In this document: one piece after another, positions 38,328-52,010 of the stretch
How the letters are laid out: the number at the start of each line of letters is the position of its first letter
Position numbering within the stretch: the first letter of the stretch is position 1
From: Zonotrichia leucophrys gambelii
Taxonomy: Eukaryota > Chordata > Aves > Passeriformes > Passerellidae
Assembly: GCF_028769735.1 (NCBI RefSeq)
Contig: NC_088173.1
Coordinates: 15,068,038-15,132,037, forward strand
Length of the DNA: 64,000 bases
Reading direction: 5' to 3'
Program-made: the position numbers and the translations under genes
Notes under the pieces: model-generated
What the model was told of the DNA's origin: nothing
The model's database searches: none
Seen by the model: the letters and a program-made list of their open reading frames with translations, nothing else

Positions 38328-39080
38328 ACTATGCCAAGTCCTGCACGTGGGTCAGACAAACCCCACACGGCTCTACAGATGCGGGGAGAGTGGTTGCAAA
38401 TGACCCAGTGCAGAAAGAGCCGGTGCTGCAGCTTGGCAGCAGCTGAACACGAGCCAGCAGTGTGTCCAAGCGGCCAAGAGGGCCAATGGCATCCTGGCTT
38501 GTATCAGAACAAGTGTGGCCAGCAGGACCGGGGAAGTGACTCTTCTGCCAACATGGGTGACACCACACCTCAACTGCTGTGTCCAGCTCTGAGCCCCTAA
38601 TTCAGGAAGGACATTGGGGTGATGGAGCAGCTCTAGAGAAGGGAAACAAGGCTGTTTAATGGTCTGGAGCACAATGCTTATCAGGAGTGGGTGAGGGAGC
38701 TGGGGTTGTTTAGCCTGCAGAAAAGAAGGCTTGCACGAGACCCTATGCTCCCTACAGTTACCTGAAAGGAGGTTGTAGTGATGAGGGTGTCAGTCTTTTC
38801 TACCAGGTAACAACAAGACAGGATGAGTGGAAATGGTCTCAATTTGCATCAGTGGAGGATTAGAACAGATAAGAGGAAAAAATTATTTACTGGAAGGGTG
38901 ATTAAGCATTGGAACAGGATGTCCAGGCAAGTGATAGAATCACCATTCCTGCAAGTCTTCAAAATATTGCAGACTTGGAGATCTGGTGTAATGATGAAGA
39001 TAGCAGTGCGAAGTTAATTTTGGACTTGATGATATTAAAGGCTTTTTTCAACCTAAACTATTCTCTGATTCTATTTAGCT
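38328..39080 (+). mobile_element. CR1 LINE 3' fragment, 5'-truncated
   Basis: This is plus-strand CR1 starting in the C-terminal third of ORF2 ('CAAGTCCTGCACGTGGGTCAG'). It continues through blocks encoding 'MSQQ..Q..K.ANGILA' (about 38450-38500), 'LFSLEKR'-like sequence (about 38705) and 'LKGGCSD'-like sequence (about 38760). A piece encoding 'IKHWNRMSRQVIESPFLQVFK' follows (38900-38960), then the 3' UTR and a decayed tail (about 39060-39078). Frames at 38823-39017 and 38909-39202 are pieces of this; many frameshifts and stops disable it. The patch is clearly richer in G+C than its flanks, as CR1 insertions are. Confidence 0.92.
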
Positions 39081-42000
39081 GTCAGGAGAATACTTCATAC
39101 TATTTTGATCTGACATTTTGCTCTGAAAATAAAGAAATTTGTTTTAAAAAACATATTCATGATTCCACCCCCACTGACATTCCTCAGAGAACGAAAGTTT
39201 AGGCATGTGTCTTCGAAATATTGACCACAGTCCTATTACATTTACAGCTCCATTTGCTAATTGCTTAATAGGTCACTATATTTCTTAGTTTAACAGACAG
39301 GAAGGCTAAAGAGCATCAGAAAGGTAAGGTGAAAAAAATTCATACTGTAACCTTTATTTCTGACAGTTTTCAAACAGCAACTATTCTGAACATTTGAAAT
39401 TATTCCAATTGACATGATTTACAGACAAAGTCGGAGCATGCAAAAACTCCAGTAACCCTTCTAAACACCTTAAAATTTCAAAAATCTAAACCATATCCCT
39501 ACTGATGAAAATGTGTAAATGTGATTACTGCTAGCTCATGAAATTAACAGAGAAAATCACCGTGTGCCTGGAAATCTGTAGCTAAGGTTCTCACCCTTTT
39601 TTAGGATACAGAACACAGTGAAATCCTAGCTTTGTGGGCAGAATAGTAATGTCTTTTCTATGACTCAACAAAGAAGCTAAAAGTCAAATATGTTTTGCAT
39701 TAAGTATTTTTTATCTACAGTCAGGATCTTTCATGGGAAATGCAATGTCCCCAGTGAACACAAAAGGTTTTCTAAGTTTTAATCTGATTACTTCTTGGTC
39801 TTAACCTTTATGCTTTTCTATCTTCATCTCTAATATCTGCACACAATCTATTTAGTTTGTCAAATTCTTCTTTTCCAAATGGGACACGTATCCAGCATTT
39901 TAGTACTGATTTATGTATCATGAAAATTTGCATGTTTTTGCTGTTAATATCGGGACAATATCTGTATAACATCTGTAGGTACTGGACAGTTTTTAAATTT
40001 TGTTATTTGGATATCACAGAATCTAATTTTTAAATGCAGGCGGTGCCATGACTACCAATGGCTTTTAACACTGTATCATTATAGCATTAACATTACTGTA
40101 ATGAATATTTAAGAAATGAAAATTTTCTTCTTCACTATCTGAATAGTAGCTCAGTTGTCACAGTGGCATCTGAAAATTTTCCTTGTACATTAGAACTCAA
40201 AATTTTATTCTATTTTTAACATATAATTCTCACATGAACACAGAAAAGTCTGAATCGAGGCTCAGTTTATCCAGATTTCTACATGAGACAGTAGACATTA
40301 ATTGATGCACATAGAAGTATTTGTAATGCCTTTCTTCATTGTTCCAAGGCTTTTGGAAACACCACTTTACTTAGTGTGTCAAATTATTGTGTCCTTTTAA
40401 AAGTACTTTATTTGTTCCACTAAAATATTTTACACTAAGATTACAGATTCTAAAATCTGTTGAAAATGACCCCTGTAATGAAGACTAGATAGAAAGTAGC
40501 TGCGCAATTTAAAACTACTTCTTTCTTAAGATTAACAAACATCCCTTAAGGGAAAAAAGTGGAAAAAATACAGGATCATCCAAAGATCTGGTAGGTTTGA
40601 TACTGATAGGTTTGAAAACTTATCAGAAATTCATGGAAAAAAAGCCTTCAAAATACAACCTTCAGCTTGGGAAATCCCTGAGCTGTGGACTGCCACATGC
40701 CAGAAAGTTTCATTTTATGCTTGATCTGTTCTCATTTTTCCTAGGCATTTTTGACTGGCCACTATTAGAGACAGTGTATCAGACTAGGAGGTGCTTTGAT
40801 CAAACTGAAAGCAGCCATTCTTTTCTCTTGTGTAAAAAACATATTGAGAAGATTAAGATAAAAAAAAAATCTTAATTTTGCATATATTTTAAACCCCATC
40901 AATTTACATTAAAAATGACTAGGAAAAAATTATACACCTTAATTTTCTACTAACTGTTGCTTCAGTAAACAACAGTATTTAACTGTGAGACTTATTGTTC
41001 CATTTCCTGTGATGTCAACAGAGATCTCATCTATTAGGGGTCAGGAGAAGGGGGTACCAGTGAAATCATAACAAGAGGCTACTGATATTTTGCCACTAGG
41101 AGTAAATCCAAAAGCAAACAGTATTGCCTTACTATAACCGATGATAAATTGCACTTCAAATACCAGCTAGGCAAAAAAAGCTTTTCAAGACTTAATATCA
41201 GAATTAAGATCATTAGTACCTTAAAAGCTCAAATTTTTCTTCCTGAGACATATTTAGCCCTTTGGTTTATGAAGCATTAGATGGATGGGAGTGTGTTTTA
41301 GGAAGGTGTCACTGCACTGTTAACTCCCCTAACCTCCTCCTCACTCTCCCCAGACAGATACATTTGTAAGGACAGTGTTCATTCCTAACAAATTTTCTAG
41401 CATTTAATGTGCAGTTTCAAGTTGTGAAGTGGTTCACTTGAAAAAGAAATGTAATATGTGTATATTCTAAAATCTATACTGACTGATAAAAACAATCAAA
41501 TGCAGTTGTGGTCTCTCAATTGGAAAACAACATTCACTGCACTACAGTTTTATTTATTTGGTGCCTTTCAACTCCCATTCTCAATTTTTAAAGCACTGTC
41601 TCAAATCTAATGACACATCACAGTGAAAAAACACAGAATATCTAGGCTGACTTTCAGATCAGTTTGCTGTTTTCAAGTCTGTTACTAGCATATCTGATGT
41701 GTAAATGGATGGAAAGAGGAGACAAAAATGTAGACATTTTTCTTCTTCCTTGCCATTTTTAAGGCACTTTAAGAATCTGAGCAGAAGCTAGCTTAGCTTC
41801 CAGGAAAAGCATCAATTTCTTTCCTTTGAAACATCTACTGACTAAGCTTCCAGTCAGGAAGTATTTTACAAATAAACCAATAACATAATTTCAGTTTAGC
41901 TGTATATGTTAGCAATATCTGAGAAAGAAGGTGCTTTTTCCTTTTCTTCACAGTTGCTTATAAAGCATATAAATAGTTAATAATTTTGGTTTTGGGAAGG

Positions 42001-45000
42001 GGGCACATAGAAGGCTGGAAGCTCAGAGAACATAATTAAGAACAAAGCAGCCTTTAAAACCCCCCCAGCTGTTTTCCTGCAATTAGCAATTTTGTCAGAC
42101 TGGCCACTTTCACATCACTTCAAGAACTCTGTGCAGTTGTCCTACTTAATCCTACTGATTTAGCACTGTCAAATGTGGGAAAACAATAGTCTGCATTCTA
42201 GAATGACACATTTCGGGCATGACCCAACTACGGAGCTCTTCCTTGCTCCCACTGGCATAAGAGGTTCAGAACAGTCCATTCCCTCACTGTCACAGAAGAA
42301 AAGCTGGTGTGCATCCCACACCCCTCATGACTCCTAACCAAATATAGTCATGCCAGAAGAATTTCCTGATACTATTTCAGCAATATTGGCTATATAGCTT
42401 GCTTTGTGAGAACTGTTTTTATGAAACTATTCCAAATACCTGTTTGGTAAGTTAGTTTGTTGCACTACCACCAGTAGTGCAGCTGGATTTAATGGACCAG
42501 AAACCCAAACTTAAGCAGTTAACATCCTGAGAAATTATGTAAATCCTTCCACAAAAACCAGGAATGAAGTTTTCATTAGGTCACCTACCAAGGGTAATAC
42601 TTGAATTCTGAATATCCACACAAGAAATTAGGACAAAGGAGTCCTCCAATAGTAACAAAGAATCCTTTTATTAAGCTTGAAGATGGGACTGCAATGCAAT
42701 GTCTACTTTCCTAGCATGTTAACAGAGGGTTAATAAAATCTTGACATCAATTAAAACTGCAAAATAGTCCCAGCTTGTTGCTGCAATTTTTTAAAATTTC
42801 AGCCCTCTCATGCCCATACTTTTCTTTGGAAATCTAATTCATTTTATGTTTTGGAAGCCTTGTTAATACAAATCTTCCACTGAAGTAAAATGCAGCTATA
42901 AATTTATTCCCAGCAAGAGGATCTTCAGCTTGCTTTTTAGCAGCAAAATAAAAACAACAAAGGAGAAGGACCTAGGTTTTCAAGCTGTTAAAAATATTTT
43001 AAGTACTGTCTTTGCCTTTAAACAAAGATGCCCAATTCTGAAATCATACCTGTACAGCATTTTCTCCATATTGTTTTGCAATATGAAAGCTATTATAATA
43101 TAAAGGCTTAAAGAACTACTTCTGATCATGTGGCATGACAGAAATAATAAAAAACGGCCTCTGAAAATTTATCCAGTATTACCATAAAGAAAAGAAAGCG
43201 TTGACATATGGAGAGAATGAGAGCAATGCCATAGAAAGATAAGGTAGACAGAAATATAAATCAAGTGTTTGGAATTGTAACATTTGAAAAAGATAAAATG
43301 TAAACCTTTAAATAATGATAAAATAAAGGTGGGTGAGACTAGCATTATTGGTCTCCAGATGGCAATAATATTTAACAATGAAAGTTCAGAGGTAGCAGGT
43401 AATATGAAAAAACCCCAGGAACTCTATGTTTTATAATACTAATGTAAAACAGAATTGGTTTGCTCTGTTTTATAATGCCTAATAGTACCTTAGTACAATG
43501 ACAGTCATTATGTGTAAGAAATAGTGTGCTACAAAAATACAATTACATAATTATAAAAAAAAGATCTTGTAAAACAAGTATTTTTGTATCATTAGGTATG
43601 ACAAAGTGCAGAAAACCCTGTAATTTTCATTTGTATCAACATTACAGTACTGGAAAAATAAACTTGGCAGCACACTGGGAAGTGCCGGTATCTCCCAGCA
43701 CAGTATGTGTCAGGCTTGCATACATGCTGCAGTGGTGCTGAATACTTACATTCCAAGTACAATGTGCTTTGCATGTGTAAAACTCCCAGCAAACACACAG
43801 AGGAGCAGCACAGCCAATGTGCAGAGATCTGACATGCTGACAATACATTAGATCCCTGTGCTACCAGCCAGGGCTGCCTGACAAGAAGTGTATATGTGCA
43901 AATGTGGTTAAATATGCATAATTTGGATGGGCAACTATACTTTTAACCACTTGCAAATATTCAGCACACTAAGCATTTTATACGCACAGTACTGTTAGTG
44001 ACTCCTGTCTGCTATACAGCAACACACTGCTACATGCTTGAATTTTATATGTGAGGAGGCCTGCTAAGTTTCCCTGAGTTACTTACAGGAATTATGTTTA
44101 AAAAATTAAAAATGGAACACATATCCATGTGATTTGTTGAATCAATCATGACGCTTAAAGGCAAATTTTCAAATTTTATTCTGTGTGCTGGACTCTTATC
44201 ACTTCTACAGTTAACAAATATATGTATGTGTTGCTTCAAATTCATGTCCTTAAAATTCTAGTTTCTACAGGAACTTACTTACGTTGTACCAATAAAAAGT
44301 ATTCTCCCTAAAATTCAGTCTAGAAATACATGAATGCTATAAAAGACTTTCTTAGAGAGAGACTTACTCAGGTATCAGTTAAAGGAATTGAATGCATCTT
44401 TTAACTTAGGAAAAGATTAACAATTGATTTCTTAACAGGTTCTGATGTGAAAAGATCTGAATCAATTCTTGCATTCCACAGAAAGATTGGTTAAAAAAAG
44501 GAGTAAAAAGAAAAAAAAATCAAACAAATATACCCTATAAGGAAAAAACCATAAACTCAATGGAAAGTATAAAAATCTTTAAGAAATTGTAAATTTTTAA
44601 AAAATAGTAAGACTTTGCTTACTTAGTCTGTATTTGGACATTGCTTGCTTTTATAAACCAGCCTTCAACAAAGACAATCTCAGATATTTCAGAAGGTGTG
44701 AAAACTGCTCAAATCAAAATTCAATGCTTTTCCAATTTTCTTAAAATTCAGGTTTTGATGACTAGTGGCTAACAAACATCACTTCAGTCAGAGGAATTTA
44801 AAGACCTCAAAAAACTGAACTCTTGTGGTTTTAATCTACTGTTTGTTTTAGAAGTTATTATAAAATTTCTAAAAAATCAAATGTCTATTTTATTATAGTC
44901 CTTTGCATTAGGTAGCACACTGTCAATAGATTTATCTGCTTTAAAATGAAAGGAATATCTTAAGGCTCACAATCCTGCAAACCCTTAAATAAACATTCAA

Positions 45001-46426
45001 CATTCAAGGCATATATTGGAACGCATAAGACTGCTCATATTCAAACATTTTGCATGCACTTAAATATTTCCTAGAAGAGTGGTTTGCACTTTCAAATCTT
45101 TAATTTCTTCAATGTAAATTCCAATTTAGAGAGAAGTGTTTGTGAATTGAACTGGTTTTACATTATTCTTAGGAAAAACACCAAAACCTTAATGAATAAA
45201 ATAAGCAAAAGACAGCTCTTAGATTGGAACTCTAAAAAAAAAAAAAAAAAAAAAAAAACCCAAATTAAAACATCACTAATTAGCCTTTAAATAGAAACAA
45301 AGTAAAGAAATGAAGCACTGTCTTAATCAGATTGGCAGTTGGAAAAACCCCCAAAAACCTCAAGAACACCAGGAACCTAGCAATCAATTCCTGCTCACTT
45401 AAAACTGTATTTCTAGCAAAATGTGCTACGGTAGTACAGTGATAAAACTGAAAGTAACCATACAAAATAGGTTCATGCTTGTAAGTAAAAAAGAAAAAAC
45501 GTTGTTATTTTGCAAATGGTATCTAATTAGAGACAACATCTCAGTAGTTCAAATGAATTTTCTTTTTCTCAAGTCTCTCTCAGATGTTACCAAGTAATTA
45601 CAATCTCTCAAAGAAAGATTCATTCAAAGAAATTGAAAAGCCTTGAAGTCTTTACCCCAGTACTCCTGTGTGATTTTGCCAATAAACAGTGGCTCTAAGA
45701 TTTACAAGCAAGACAGGTATTACATGTATTGCACACCTGCATATCTCATGAATTTTAATTCTATTATTTTTGGGAAATTAAACATCTTTTCAAAGTGAAT
45801 GCTATCTGGGTACATCCAAAAAGCGAACACAGTCTGAAGGTGTCAATGAACATTCTTGACTTATAATATAAAGGAATGGTTTGTGAATTGGTGCTGCAGA
45901 GAGGAGAGCATGAATTGAATGCCATCAAGTCATTTGTGACTCTGACAGTTTTCATATAAATACTGAAAATCTGGTTTACATTGGGTTGGAAGAATACACA
46001 CCCTTTCTAGAAATCTTTTCTTTGTGTGAAGTACAGAGGAACAGTTCATGCACAATGCCAATGTGACTTTATAGGGCATTTGGTGGCAAACATCAAAGAA
46101 GGTAGCATACCGCTCCAGCTCTTTCAACATCATCTCTACATAGTTCTTAAATTTATTGTAAAATTTGCCTCAGGTCATTCTTTCCAACATCTGCAGACAG
46201 TTTCAATCTTTAATCAAATCTCTTTCCAACTGATAAAATTCAAATATCAATCACCACTCAGTCATGTTATCCAGAAATGTACACTTGTACAAGGCAAACC
46301 ATTCTAGATGTTACACAATCTAGTTTTGAAAGAATGTATAAACTCTAATGGTCGAAACAAGTATGTCAAATCTGGGGCAAACTCAATAAGCTTCCTGATA
46401 TACCCAGGCCTTCGAATTTATTCCAG
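39081..46426. other. AT-rich non-coding DNA, possible conserved patches
   Basis: No coding or repeat similarity. An A-loop hairpin lies at 40852-40876 and an A25 run at 45234-45258. The segment 42040-42320 and the segment 42690-42960 (with a CTATAAATTTA MEF2-like site near 42895) are less repetitive and could be regulatory elements, but this is a guess from texture. The frame at 40597-40875 has no family resemblance. Confidence 0.45.
45234..45258 (+). repeat. A25 tract with upstream AATAAA
   Basis: A run of 25 A starts 33 bp after an AATAAA hexamer (45195-45200). This spacing would fit the tail of a retrocopied transcript. However, the sequence upstream shows no gene similarity I recognise, and bird CR1 machinery rarely makes poly-A-tailed retrocopies. 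A plain mononucleotide repeat is the more likely reading. Confidence 0.7.
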
Positions 46427-46780
46427 TGTGCTGGTTTTAACCCCAGCAAGGAAACTGAACTACAAATAAGTCACTCCCCTTCCATCCCTTTGGGTAAGGA
46501 AAGAAAATAAATGAGGGATTATGAACTGAAATACAAATTTACTAAAAGCACAATAACAACATCAGCGTTAACAGCAAAAGCACACAAAAGAGGGGTTTGA
46601 CTGCCGCCTGGCATTTCCAGCTGAAGCCACACCCTCAGTGACGATGTGAGTATTGCAGAATAAACGCTGCAGTCACACCCACACCATGCTAAAACCTTCC
46701 CCCACCTGTCTCTGGAACCAGATCATCCAGCATAATTCAACTTCTGAGACTATTCCAATAGACAGTGTAACCCATGAGGC
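46427..46780 (-). mobile_element. Degraded ERVL-type LTR
   Basis: Read on the plus strand the segment opens with TGTGCTGGTTTTAACCCCAG, which matches the reversed 3' end of a widespread avian ERVL-type LTR. It continues with a 'CACTCCCCTTCC' block, then a diverged 'GAGGGATTATGAACTGAAAT...TTTACTA' block that corresponds to the reversed polyadenylation-site region of that LTR. The rest (about 46580-46780) is too diverged for confident alignment and its right end is unclear. I see no internal retroviral genes or second LTR, so it is an old solo or truncated LTR on the minus strand. Identification is from memory of the family. Confidence 0.6.
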
Positions 46781-46784
46781 ACTT

Positions 46785-49700
46785 ACAGAACCGTAGTAAT
46801 GTAGGACTTATGTACAATTTCAGTATTACCAAAATGGCATAACATTAATCTTTTGCTCATACCGTGTTATAAACTGATCCCATATGTAAAAAACCCACCA
46901 TCAACATAAGAAGCTAGAAAAGTGAAATATTTTAGAATAAATATCCTTTATTCTAAAGAGAAACCATTAATTTGCAGGAAGACTGAATTCACTTTTTCAC
47001 ACAATGTGCACATTCAGTGAAATGAATGTAACATCTCCAAACCTATTCCATCTAGAAATTAGATTATCCTATTTAAACATTTTATTCAATTACATTATTT
47101 CTCTCAAAAAAATGCGGAATCACCCCCAAAATGTGCAGACTCTGTCAACAGTGTACCTTACAATGGCAAATTCTGTCCACATCAATAGCTCTGATGGGCT
47201 GAGAATTACTTTCAGTCAGTTTATTTCCTAATCAGTCCATTACAGAACTACTTATGGACTCATTCATGTGTAAAAGAGACAAAATCTGTCTTCTGGTTGG
47301 AAATCTGAAAGTCTAATATTCCTAATTTTATTAGATGGTTCACTATTCCATTGACACAGCTAATCTAGATTTTTTTTCTATCAAGAAAAACGTAACAGGC
47401 CAGATATCACTAAAAATACAACTCCTAATAAAAAGTCCTGTTTAGCAACACACATACACAGATAATGATTTCTCTGAAAATGTGACATTCAATTTCACTT
47501 TTAACGTATAAGAAGCTAACATAATCTTAATGTGGAATAGTTATGGAACATTTAATGGTAGGGAAGTCCGTGATGAAAAATACTGACACAGATGAAACTA
47601 CCAGTGTTTCACGAACAAAGATATTCATTTATGTGGATGTTTGGCATAGTTATGCTGATAGGAGCGTTTCATGAGACAAAAAGAGAACTCACATTGCATT
47701 CTACTAATTAAGAATGAAATTATAGGCACAGTAATTTCTATTAAAGATAAAATGGGTAAACTTTGAAAGTTCCTAAAAGAAGAAATTATTTGGTACAGGA
47801 TAGGCCTAAGAAAGTAGGCAGAAATAAACAGCATAATTTTTGCAAACAGAATACAATGGACGTCTTCATGTCTTCTCAGGTTTTTTTTGCTATTATTTAT
47901 AGCATAGCTGAAAAAAAAAATTGCAAGAATATTCAACATGCTTTGAATTTCATGCTTAGAGCAAGACATTTAGTAAAGATTCACCTCACAAAGATGAATA
48001 ACACAACTCTGTTCTTGACTAACACTAGCTCTGCTAGCTACCTGAGAGGTAAGAGCCAAATGCACCACAATCAATGGAGAAAATACTCAAGAAATTCCTG
48101 CTGATGTTTCATCTTGGTATGAGATGGAGAATATTCTCTTCTATTCTTTTTTTTTCTTTTTCTCTAATGAAAGGAAGATGAGAGTCTACATATTTAGCTA
48201 TTCTGAGGAAACTGCAAAATTAAAAAGTTTTTATTACTGTATTTAAAGCAGAGTACTCCTGTTATATGTAAAGTTAAAATTTCATACCCCAGGCCAAACA
48301 GCCCAAGTTGATGTTTGTAAGGACTCAGTACATGTTCTCCATGAAATTTATTTGCCCTGATCAACCTCTGTAACTCCATACATGAAGAGAGACCTCTGTA
48401 GCATCAACTCTACTTCCAGATGCAAAGTGGGAGTAAAGTATCCCTGGGAGATCTATGCACCCTTTTAGAAAAGTGAAAACTGATTAAGACAATCAATCAG
48501 CAGATGCACTCGTCAGCTCCATTAGCGATATCTTTCACTGTTAGTTAGGCAGCAAAACTTCCAACTCCAATTCATAGGGCAGCTTTAGGGTAGGAAAGTT
48601 TCTGGCTGCACTGTTACATTGGAATTGTGCTATTAAGGAACTGTCAAAAGAGCACAAAAGAAGGATGCCTTGTGTACACAACTGTAAGGCTACTCTATAC
48701 ATTAAAACTTTTAGGTTCCTCCATTTTTTAAAATACGTTGTCTTAATAAAATATTTACAGAGCAAAAGTATTCAAAAATAAGAAAATTCTTCACTATATA
48801 ACTGTCCTTTTTAGAAAGTGAGTGAAACACGTAAGTTTATAACACAAAATTGTTCAAAGATCTGAAATAAATTTATATGTTTGGCACTATCCTGAAGACA
48901 TCAAGTAAGATGTAAGATTCAAGTAAGCAATCTCTTACATTCAGTGACACTAAGCCTTCTCAAAAGGTACATGCATATTCATCTCAGTTGTGCATTTTCA
49001 AAATGATAGAAACAAACTGTTTCAAATGAGCAATAGTTTGTGTAATATAAATATCTGTCAATTCAGGTTCTGGAATTATGACTACAGAAATATTTAATCC
49101 TTTCCATCTTTCCATTTTTTGTGCTACATGGCAGTGGGGGACCAACTGAAGTGGCTCTTGCTAAACCTGAGTGCAGTAAAAAGTATCCCTGTGCATCAAT
49201 AAGATCATCTTTTAATATAGCTAACTGGAGCTGCAGAGAAAAATATCTAACTTCAGCTTCCCTGCTTTTGCAATCAAACTTCTGTCACCCCATTAAATGC
49301 TTCTGCCAAACTCTCACATCTATGGAGCCACACAGCCTCACTGCCTTCCTCAGCCCAGCGTCAATGCAAGCTGTCAATAAAAGATAGGTTTGCCAGCTGT
49401 AAAATACAGTAAAAGGGTTTCTCATCTAGCTCTCTCAACAGACCAAAATCCTCTCCTGGGGAACTCATAAAATCTTGTGGAAAGTTATAAAACTCTTAAT
49501 ATACCACAGGGAAAAATCTCCTACAGACAGAAGGATTGGCAAAATGACCTTATAAGTTTTTACAATCTATAAATCCTATGACACTTTTTTTGAAGTCAAA
49601 TGTAAGCCGCTACTTCATTTTCTGCTGTTGTTTTGGAGTTCACTAACTTGAAGTAAACAGAGAAATCATGTAATAACCAAAAGCCCTTTTCCAGTTCTAC

Positions 49701-50442
49701 AATGAATATATTTTTTTCTTGGTCATGTGAATTACAGTGTTTATATTTTACAGCATAACACAAACATGTGCATACAGTTACCCACAATATGAAATTTCTT
49801 TTATCTGTGACTTATCAACAGAAAAGGATGGGGAGGTTGTTAGGATACAGGAAATATGTTATTTTGCATATTCAAGACAGTTTTAATTTTGTTGAGTTGA
49901 AGAAACTCTGCACTTACTCAACTGCCTTATTCTGCTAGCAATGCAGAATACTTATTCCACTGTCTAAGAATAATAAAGATGAAATATTACACTTGCACTT
50001 TGCAAATACATAAGGAAATAGAAAAGTTTAAAACAACAGCTTTCAAAAGCTTTGGTTTTCTGAAGGAAGAAAGATTATCAAGCATGTTATTATGCACACT
50101 AATAGGTAGGTTTCTTCCATATGCACAAGAAAACTAATTCTAAAATCAAGCCTGAATATCAACAAGAATTACTGAATTTGGTTTTCATTGATAAGTGTTT
50201 TGGTACTGTGTGTGTAAACAAATAAATACTAAAACATAATTTTTCAAACAAATGTTTTCATGAATATGTAATATAGTGAGCTTCTTCCAGACTTTGGTTA
50301 AAAAAAAAGTTCTAGCATAAAGGCTCACAAGATTCAATTGTTCAAAAAGGATGAAAAAAAGCTAAAGCCACCTTCTCTATTTAATACACAAAATAATACT
50401 CTAAGGAAATAGTATAAAAACACTGAATATAAAGAACACAAT
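46785..50442. other. AT-rich non-coding DNA
   Basis: Overlapping opposite-strand frames at 47625-48104 (about 114 codons each) show no domain resemblance. The stretch 49120-49390 is less AT-rich, contains a TGTCAATAAAA motif and an open frame of 88 codons, and may be a non-coding regulatory element or chance. No repeat family recognised. Confidence 0.45.
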
Positions 50443-50790
50443 TATAGACCTCACAAATGTATACAAGTATCTGAAAGGAAGGTGCCAAGAGGATGGAGGC
50501 AGATTCTGTTCGGTGGTGCCGAGCAATAGAACAAGAGTCAATGGGCAGAAACTGACATACAGGAAATTCCACCTGAACTTGAGGAAGAACTTCTTCACTG
50601 TGGAGGTGATCAAGCATTGGAACAGATTGCCCAGAGAGGCTGGGGAGTCACCATCACTGGAGATTTTAAAAAACTGTCTGGACACAATCCTGTGCCATGT
50701 GCTCTGGGATGACCCTGCTTGAGCTGGGAGATTGGACCAGATGACTCACTGAGGTCCCTTCCAGCGTGCCCCATTCTGCGACTGTAAACA
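50443..50790 (+). mobile_element. CR1 LINE 3' fragment with readable ORF2 C-terminus
   Basis: This plus-strand CR1 starts at the 'TACAAGTATCTGAAAGG' block. A 69-codon open stretch (50513-50722) reads through '[12 protein letters not shown]', '[20 protein letters not shown]' and 'LDTILCHVL' to its stop, the usual C-terminal end of CR1 ORF2. The 3' UTR and one decayed tail repeat (about 50772-50786) follow. Of the CR1 pieces in the window, this has the best-preserved C-terminal reading frame. Everything upstream of it, including the catalytic domain, was never inserted or is lost. Confidence 0.92.
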
Positions 50791-51845
50791 GGCCAATAAT
50801 ATGCTGATGCAGGAAATAAGAAAACTTTTGAACAGGTAACCTATTCTTGTCACAGCCTTCTAGCCATAGTCAGTGTTATTTTACTCTAATTCACCCTAAG
50901 GGACGTATTACTGCAAAGCTCAGTTACCCCATCTCTATGATCGCTTGTACCAGAGACAAAAATATGAAACAGAAAAAAAGAGAACCTCTAACATGGTGCC
51001 AGGGTAGAAAATAAGCCTTTAAAAATTATTTGCTGAAATATATTTTGTCCTTTCTACATTTTTCTTAATCCATAATTAATCTTTAATGCACAAGTGTAAC
51101 CACAGAATATTGCTACTGGAAGATGCACATGTATGAAAAGAAATCATTAATTTCTATAAAACTTTTTTGTTATTGTGACTTTAAAAAAATCCAATGCAAC
51201 ATGCTTTCTACCATAACATCAGAACTATATTTGAATGCCAGGTTAAATTTAGACAACACAGCATCCAGTAACTATTCCATGGTATGGAATATTGCTATGT
51301 AAATAGGATGTATTTTAAGCAAAGACCTAAGTCAAAATATAGTCATATGCAAAAAAAAAGGCGTGTGCTCTGTGGACATATGAAAGAGAGACTGGCCACT
51401 GAAAGAGCCATTTAGACAGCTCTGACATGTGGAATCAATAGGATCTGTGACAAATGAAGGGAAACACTTCTCTAACTATGTATGTTAGTAAAAAAAGCCA
51501 TGTAATCAGCTAGGCATTTATCAGGCAGCAGTGTGAACTCCTTAACAATAACTTTTTGAAAAGAACATTCCAATTCAACCAAGTACTTTGGAAAGCTGAA
51601 TTGCAAAACAATACCTAGAACGAAAGAGTTCCCAACAAGTTTGTTTCATTTTAAACACCAAGATATAGCATGTAAAAGTGATCACTGAATGGTATTCCAG
51701 GGTACAGAGAAACCTGAAGGATAAGTTTCACATGTCTAAGGAGCTATCCAAATTACTTGGATCCGAAATCTGGCAAAAAACCGAATTTTAATTTCAAAAT
51801 GCTATGAAATATAAAGGTGGATTTATATTTCATAAAGGTTGATAT
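50791..51845. other. AT-rich non-coding DNA
   Basis: No gene or repeat family recognised. An 8-bp-arm inverted repeat (TATTCCAT/ATGGAATA, 51273-51291) is present. Confidence 0.5.
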
Positions 51846-51849
51846 TGTC

Positions 51850-52010
51850 ACTGCGTTGCCTCCGGCAGTGGCCGGTGATGTGCCTGGAGTAGAGCATAAA
51901 AACACAGCACAAAAAGCAAAACTTCATAGCCTACCCTCTATGGGAAATGGCAACCTACATATTAGGAATTTTCTCTGAGCCTGACATAATACCTTTAGAT
52001 TTAATACTCA
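51850..52010. repeat. Possible old dispersed repeat, family not identified
   Basis: A sudden GC-rich patch ('GCCTCCGGCAGTGGCCGGTG', 51860-51880) is followed by 'GATGTGCCTGGAGTAGAGCATAAA' split across nearby positions and a 'CTACCCTCTATGGGAAATGGC' block. The texture resembles an old avian dispersed repeat that I recall without being able to name its family. It might equally be unique sequence. Confidence 0.3.

Noticed and set aside
47625..48104. Overlapping 113-114-codon frames on opposite strands
   Set aside because: Both are low-information AT-rich translations. Opposite-strand overlap without similarity points to chance.
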